Origin: G039029935 sp039029935
GTDB taxonomy: Bacteria > Chloroflexota > Anaerolineae > Caldilineales > Caldilineaceae
DNA length: 6,653 bases
Assembly: GCA_039029935.1 (NCBI GenBank)
Contig: JBCCFC010000777.1
Span: 1 to 6,653 of the forward strand
Direction: 5' to 3'
Program-made: the position numbers and the translations under genes
Part shown: positions 3,277-6,653 of the stretch, piece by piece
Layout: each line of letters starts with the position of its first letter
Numbering within the stretch: the stretch's first letter is position 1
The notes under the pieces: generated by a model
Seen by the model: only the letters and a program-made list of their open reading frames with translations
Told to the model about the DNA's origin: nothing
Databases searched by the model: none

Positions 3277-5922
3277 ATGGCTTGGGAACTAACAGCAGAA
3301 CTGCGAGCAGAACTGTACGCCAAAGTAGAACAACGCGTCCGTGAATGCCGTGATGAGCAGTCGCCTGAACTGCATTTGGCGGGCTGGTTGTTAACCGAGA
3401 TACCCGCTGTGGTCTTTACGTTGATGCATTTGGAGACACTGGACCTTCATTCCAATCAACTCAGCACCCTGCCCAATGCCATCTCATCCCTCCACAATTT
3501 ACAAGACCTGTACCTGAATGATAATCGACTCAGCACCCTACCCGAATCCATTGCCCAACTCCACAACTTACAACACCTGGACCTGAGTAACAATCAACTC
3601 AGCACCCTGCCCGAATCCATTACCCAACTCCACAATTTACAACACCTGGACCTGAGTAACAATCAACTCAGCACTCTGCCCGAAGCCATACCCCAACTCC
3701 ACAATTTACGAATCCTGAACCTGAATAATAATCGACTCAGCACCCTGCCCGAAGCCATACCCCAACTCCACAATTTACAAGACCTGTTCCTGAGTGGCAA
3801 TCAACTCAGCACCCTGCCCGAAGCCATACCCCAACTCCACAATTTACGATCACTGGACCTGAGTAGAAATCAACTCAGCACCCTGCCCGAAGCCATACCC
3901 CAACTCCACAATTTACGAATCCTGAACCTGAGTTACAATCAACTCAACACCCTGCCCGAAGCCATACCCCAACTCCATAAGTTACAGTACCTGTTCCTAA
4001 GTGACAATCAACTCAGCACCCTGCCCGATGCCCTTGCCCAACTCCACAATTTACAAACACTGTGGCTGGATAACAATCAACTCAAACACCCCCCCCAAGA
4101 GGTGGCCGAGCAGGGCATCGAGGCCATCCGCAACTACTTCACCGAATACAACGCCAACCACGACAAGCTCTACGAAATCAAGCTCCTACTCGTCGGCGAG
4201 GGACGCGTCGGCAAAACGTCGCTGGCAAAGTCGCTCACCATCGACGACTATGTGCTGGAGGATGAGCAGAGCACCGAGGGCATTGACATCCACACATGGA
4301 CCCTGCCCAAGGAGGAATTGGGCATTGAGAAGGATTTCCGTGTCAACATCTGGGATTTTGGCGGGCAGGAGATTTACCACGCCACGCATCAGTTTTTCCT
4401 CACCAAACGCTCGCTCTATCTGCTGGTGGCCGAGTCTCGCAAGGAGGACAAGCACGATGATTTCTACTATTGGTTTAACATCATCCAGCTTCTGGGCGAC
4501 CGCAGCCCCATCTTGGTGGTCTTGAACAAATGTGACCAGCCCACGCGTGACCTGCCTGTGGCCGAATATCAGGATGTCTTCCCCACCATTGTCCACCCCT
4601 ACCCGCTGCGTGTGAGCTGTCACCCCGACCCCCACCATCGCCGCACCATTGCCGAGCTACGCAGCGAGATAGGGCGCATCCTCACCGACAAAGCCCTACT
4701 GGCACATGTGGGCGAAGCCCTGCCCAAGGTCTGGATCGACATCCGCACCGACCTCGGACGGCTGCGCAGCGACGGCAAAGACTACATCTCACGCACAGAC
4801 TACCTCGACCTCTGCGCCGAACACAACATGGACGAAGAACGCGCCAACTTTCTCAGCGACTACTTCCACGACATCGGCGTCATGCTCCACTATCGCCACG
4901 ACTTTGACCTCGGCGACCTCGTCGTCCTCAACTTTGAATGGGTCACAGACGGGGTCTATGCCGTGCTGGACGACAAAACCGTCATCGCCAACCAAGGCCG
5001 CTTTGACAACGACGACCTCAACCACATCTGGTCTGCGCCCAAATACCGTGAACGCCGCCACGAACTGCTCGCCCTCATGCGCAACCGCAAATTTGAAATC
5101 TGCTACGACCTGCCCACAGGCGGCTACCTCGCCCCCGCCCTGCTCCCCGTTGACCGCATGGATTACCCCTGGGGTGATAGACAGGCAGATAGACAGGCAG
5201 GCACACCAGCCCGCAACCTGCGCTTTGAATATCGCTACGACTTCATGCCCAAAGGCATGTTCACCCGCTTCATTGTCAAACGACACCAGGACATCTATCA
5301 GGGTAGCAGCAGCCAACCCATCCACTGGCGTCACGGTGTCCTGCTTGCCTATGGCGACACGCGCGCCATTGTCCAAGAAGAGTATTTCAAACGCAAGATC
5401 ACCATCCGGCTCGAAGGCCCCGAGCAAAAACGCTTTCTGGACATTATCCGCAAAACATGGGAAGAAATCCACGACACCTTCAACAACTTGGTCATCGACG
5501 AGATGCTCCCCTGCAACTGCCCAGAATGCATCACCAGCAACAGCCCCCACTTCTACCGCCACAAAATCATCCAACGCTATCTCGACAAACAACGCACCAC
5601 CATCATCTGCGACAAAAGCGTCGATGAAGTCGATGTCCAATCCCTCCTCAACGACGCCCTCTACCCCCGGCGCAGGTATGATGCTAGCTACAACCAACAG
5701 CGCCACCTACGCCACCACCTCGCCCAGCTCTACCCCACCCTAGACGACATCCGCCCCCTGCTGGCCGACGCCGGCATTGACCACACCCGCATCACCCTCA
5801 ACGGCACCGCCCAAGCCATGTGGCACAACATCCTCGAAGAGGCCGAACACAGCGATAAACTGCATCACCTGCTGGACATTGCGCGTCAAGACTATCCCAG
5901 GTATTTGGCGTTGTGGATGTGA
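3277..5922 (+). CDS. LRR-Roc-COR GTPase with C-terminal EAD1-like domain
   Basis: This 881-residue cytosolic protein is a bacterial Roco protein. After an N-terminal helix, LRRs of 23 residues run from about 40 to 281, nine of them (52-258) nearly identical. The Roc GTPase has P-loop GEGRVGKTS (307-315), Walker B/G3 DFGGQE (360-365) and G4 NKCD (417-420). The G5 position reads SCH, not the usual SAK. COR follows (about 478-740), with a DRQADRQA insertion at 634-641. A Cys cluster C746, C748, C751 with C778 may bind zinc. The tail (about 807-881, LYPTLDDIRPLLADAGID, then WHNILEEA, LLDIARQDYP) resembles EAD1, a death-fold-like adaptor of bacterial conflict systems. Roco proteins switch through GTP-dependent dimers; the LRR would sense a ligand and the EAD recruit an EAD1-bearing effector (inference). 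AAAGGAG (3263-3269) supports ATG 3277. Confidence 0.9.
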   Translation: MAWELTAELRAELYAKVEQRVRECRDEQSPELHLAGWLLTEIPAVVFTLMHLETLDLHSNQLSTLPNAISSLHNLQDLYLNDNRLSTLPESIAQLHNLQHLDLSNNQLSTLPESITQLHNLQHLDLSNNQLSTLPEAIPQLHNLRILNLNNNRLSTLPEAIPQLHNLQDLFLSGNQLSTLPEAIPQLHNLRSLDLSRNQLSTLPEAIPQLHNLRILNLSYNQLNTLPEAIPQLHKLQYLFLSDNQLSTLPDALAQLHNLQTLWLDNNQLKHPPQEVAEQGIEAIRNYFTEYNANHDKLYEIKLLLVGEGRVGKTSLAKSLTIDDYVLEDEQSTEGIDIHTWTLPKEELGIEKDFRVNIWDFGGQEIYHATHQFFLTKRSLYLLVAESRKEDKHDDFYYWFNIIQLLGDRSPILVVLNKCDQPTRDLPVAEYQDVFPTIVHPYPLRVSCHPDPHHRRTIAELRSEIGRILTDKALLAHVGEALPKVWIDIRTDLGRLRSDGKDYISRTDYLDLCAEHNMDEERANFLSDYFHDIGVMLHYRHDFDLGDLVVLNFEWVTDGVYAVLDDKTVIANQGRFDNDDLNHIWSAPKYRERRHELLALMRNRKFEICYDLPTGGYLAPALLPVDRMDYPWGDRQADRQAGTPARNLRFEYRYDFMPKGMFTRFIVKRHQDIYQGSSSQPIHWRHGVLLAYGDTRAIVQEEYFKRKITIRLEGPEQKRFLDIIRKTWEEIHDTFNNLVIDEMLPCNCPECITSNSPHFYRHKIIQRYLDKQRTTIICDKSVDEVDVQSLLNDALYPRRRYDASYNQQRHLRHHLAQLYPTLDDIRPLLADAGIDHTRITLNGTAQAMWHNILEEAEHSDKLHHLLDIARQDYPRYLALWM
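3430..4050 (+). repeat. Nine 69-bp tandem LRR units
   Basis: Nine in-register 69-bp units encode the consensus LxxLxLxxNQLSTLPEAIPQLHN. Units 5-9 of the protein share the run GCCCGAAGCCATACCCCAAC and flanking bases, and units 6 and 9 both begin with LRILNL. This implies recent duplication. Variable residues fall on the LxxLxL strand face, where ligands usually bind. A degenerate unit lies on each side. Confidence 0.95.
5176..5203 (+). repeat. In-frame 12-bp repeat encoding DRQA x2 in the COR domain
   Basis: GATAGACAGGCA occurs at 5176-5187 and 5188-5199, followed by a partial GGCA. It encodes DRQADRQAG between two conserved COR segments, probably in a surface loop. Confidence 0.85.
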
Positions 5923-5932
5923 CAGTGTGGGG

Positions 5933-5985
5933 GGTGTGATGGTGTGGGGGTGATGGGACGCGGACGGGCGCGGATAAACGCGTAT
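5933..5985. repeat. Octamer remnant plus 23-base dispersed repeat, copy B
   Basis: GGTGTGAT (5933-5940) and GGTGTGGG follow the LRR-Roc-COR stop within about ten bases. The 5963-5985 block matches 3135-3157 at 20 of 23 positions. The same two repeat types thus lie behind both long genes, in a different order. Confidence 0.6.
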
Positions 5986-6221
5986 AGGGCAATTGTGGAT
6001 ATTGACGCTGGACCACCAGATGGTGATGGCGATTTTGGTATGCCCACAAATAGCTATTATATGCAATTTTATATTGCTTTGGATAATGTTGTGTCACACC
6101 ATACCAACTACAGAACTAGTCACCGAGCAGCCAATCACGCCTATGTGACCAACTAAACACAATCCACACTCAACATCTTTCTCAATTTGTGACTTACATT
6201 ACAAAACACATCAACCTGCCG

Positions 6222-6234
6222 ACCAACTTGGTAA
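6222..6234. repeat. 13-base motif ACCAACTTGGTAA, copy 2
   Basis: This copy is identical to 1318-1330. Here the following bases give TGGTAAAAT (6229-6237), a fair extended -10. The palindrome at 6268 begins 33 bases after the motif. Confidence 0.4.
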
Positions 6235-6267
6235 AATCGATATCTAAACTGATTGCGATTCAAGGCC

Positions 6268-6291
6268 AAACCTGTCAACTTTGACAGGTTT
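6268..6291. terminator. Perfect 11-bp palindrome, possible terminator
   Basis: AAACCTGTCAA (6268-6278) pairs with TTGACAGGTTT (6281-6291) around CT; in RNA the loop would open to about four bases. Flanking A and T runs would suit a bidirectional terminator. It is about 345 bases after the LRR-Roc-COR stop, so it may instead end a short transcript starting near 6240. An operator is also possible. Confidence 0.5.
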
Positions 6292-6538
6292 CTTAGGCAG
6301 TTTTCCTAGCTAAGAGAAGATTAAAGTGGAATTGAGGTTGCCTCAGTGTGTATAAGCACAGTAAAAGGAGCAGGTATTTTTTTACATAACAACATAACAA
6401 TTATTGTGGCATTTGGAACGGCTACCTCTGGAAGCGCGATGTCAATTCCAACAAATATAATAAGAGAAGAACTCACTTCTTACCCATATTGATTAGGACT
6501 ATCCCGCTTAACGCTAAACAAACAAGATTCACAGTTTA

Positions 6539-6550
6539 TGCTATTATAAT
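6539..6550 (+). promoter_or_regulatory. Candidate extended -10 for the last gene
   Basis: TGCTATTAT (6539-6547) fits TG-n-TATTAT, and TATAAT (6545-6550) overlaps it. TTCACA (6528-6533) resembles a -35 but is too close. Transcription would start about 18 bases before the GTG at 6572, placing the ribosome site at the very 5' end. Confidence 0.35.
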
Positions 6551-6571
6551 TGTGAAAGGAGGTGATGCCGT

Positions 6572-6653
6572 GTGGAAGTCTACCAAGATGGTGTGCTTCT
6601 ATGGAGTATAGCCCCAGAAGTTATAGTCGCTCTGATTCAAGTAGTTAATTTGG
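6572..6653 (+). CDS. Start of an unrecognised gene, cut by the window end
   Basis: A frame opening with GTG (6572) stays open for 27 codons to the window edge: it begins VEVYQDGVLLWS and continues IAPEVIVALIQVVNL. The ribosome site AAAGGAGGTGAT (6556-6566, GGAGG at 6558-6562) is a near-perfect complement of the 16S 3' end, nine bases before the GTG. An in-frame TGA at 6563 rules out an earlier start. The second half is hydrophobic and could begin a membrane or amphipathic segment. No family was recognised. Another frame from ATG 6565 closes after 27 codons and looks less protein-like. Whether this gene works with the LRR-Roc-COR protein cannot be judged. Confidence 0.45.
   Translation, partial: MEVYQDGVLLWSIAPEVIVALIQVVNL

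Larger units (their letters stand above)
5986..6538. other. Gene-poor intergenic stretch
   Basis: I find no convincing gene on either strand. A 70-codon frame (5944-6156) begins in the repeat and has no ribosome site or family-like motifs. Visible items are the 13-base motif at 6222, the palindrome at 6268-6291, a small stem TGAGG/CCTCA (6333-6345), and TAAGAGAAGA at both 6311-6320 and 6461-6470. An AAAAGGAG (6363-6370) is not followed by a usable start. Confidence 0.6.

Noticed and set aside
3430..4050. CRISPR array
   Set aside because: The regular 69-bp repeats have no unrelated spacers and encode leucine-rich repeats in frame.
4789..5706. 305-codon minus-strand open frame
   Set aside because: It lies wholly inside the LRR-Roc-COR gene, is Val/Ala/Asp-rich as expected from the antisense of a biased coding frame, and has no family motifs.
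4706..5743. 345-codon plus-strand open frame in a second frame
   Set aside because: It is a Thr/Ser/Ala/Pro-rich shadow of the Roco gene; the main frame carries all the GTPase and COR motifs.
5944..6156. 70-codon plus-strand frame after the Roco gene
   Set aside because: It starts in the octamer/GCGCGGAT repeat, has no ribosome site, and shows no motif or membrane segment.

Overview
This looks like an accessory stretch of a bacterial chromosome, most likely a Chloroflexota (filamentous anoxygenic or Anaerolineae/Caldilineae-type) genome. That is an inference from the kinds of genes (an LRR-Roc-COR protein with an effector-associated domain, a PadR mini-operon, a phage-type initiator) and from the many 7-8 bp tandem repeats and small palindromic repeats between genes; no taxonomic marker is present. 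All recognisable genes lie on the + strand.

Layout: (i) 120-1217, a compact three-gene operon: a PadR-family repressor, a two-TM membrane protein whose start overlaps the PadR stop by one base, and a 55-residue single-TM protein. Its leader has a dyad and a 14-bp-period direct repeat. (ii) 1218-1330, octamer and heptamer tandem repeats. (iii) 1331-1786, a gene-free stretch. From 1457 to 1756 it is an almost unbroken run of about nine stem-loops, ending at the promoter and ribosome binding site of the next gene. (iv) 1787-3019, a winged-helix replication-initiator-like protein of phage/plasmid type with three low-complexity tracts. (v) 3013-3220, more repeats, including an inverted second copy of a three-hairpin element that also lies within the structured region upstream. 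(vi) 3277-5922, an 881-residue LRR-Roc-COR GTPase with a Cys cluster and a C-terminal domain resembling effector-associated domain 1 (EAD1). (vii) 5923-6571, gene-poor DNA with a perfect palindrome. (viii) 6572-6653, the first 27 codons of a gene that leaves the window, with a near-perfect Shine-Dalgarno sequence.

How the parts may work together: the PadR group is probably an autoregulated membrane-stress or envelope unit. The LRR-Roc-COR-EAD protein fits the plan of bacterial conflict/signalling switches: an LRR sensor, a GTPase dimer switch, and a death-fold-like adaptor that recruits an effector carrying the same adaptor. No such effector is visible here, so it would lie elsewhere or just downstream. 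The most unusual part is the initiator gene, which is bounded by inverted copies of a three-hairpin element (41 of 45 positions identical, with compensatory stem changes) and preceded by a dense hairpin array. This could be an origin, a structured RNA or a mobile unit. None of these can be decided from one sequence.
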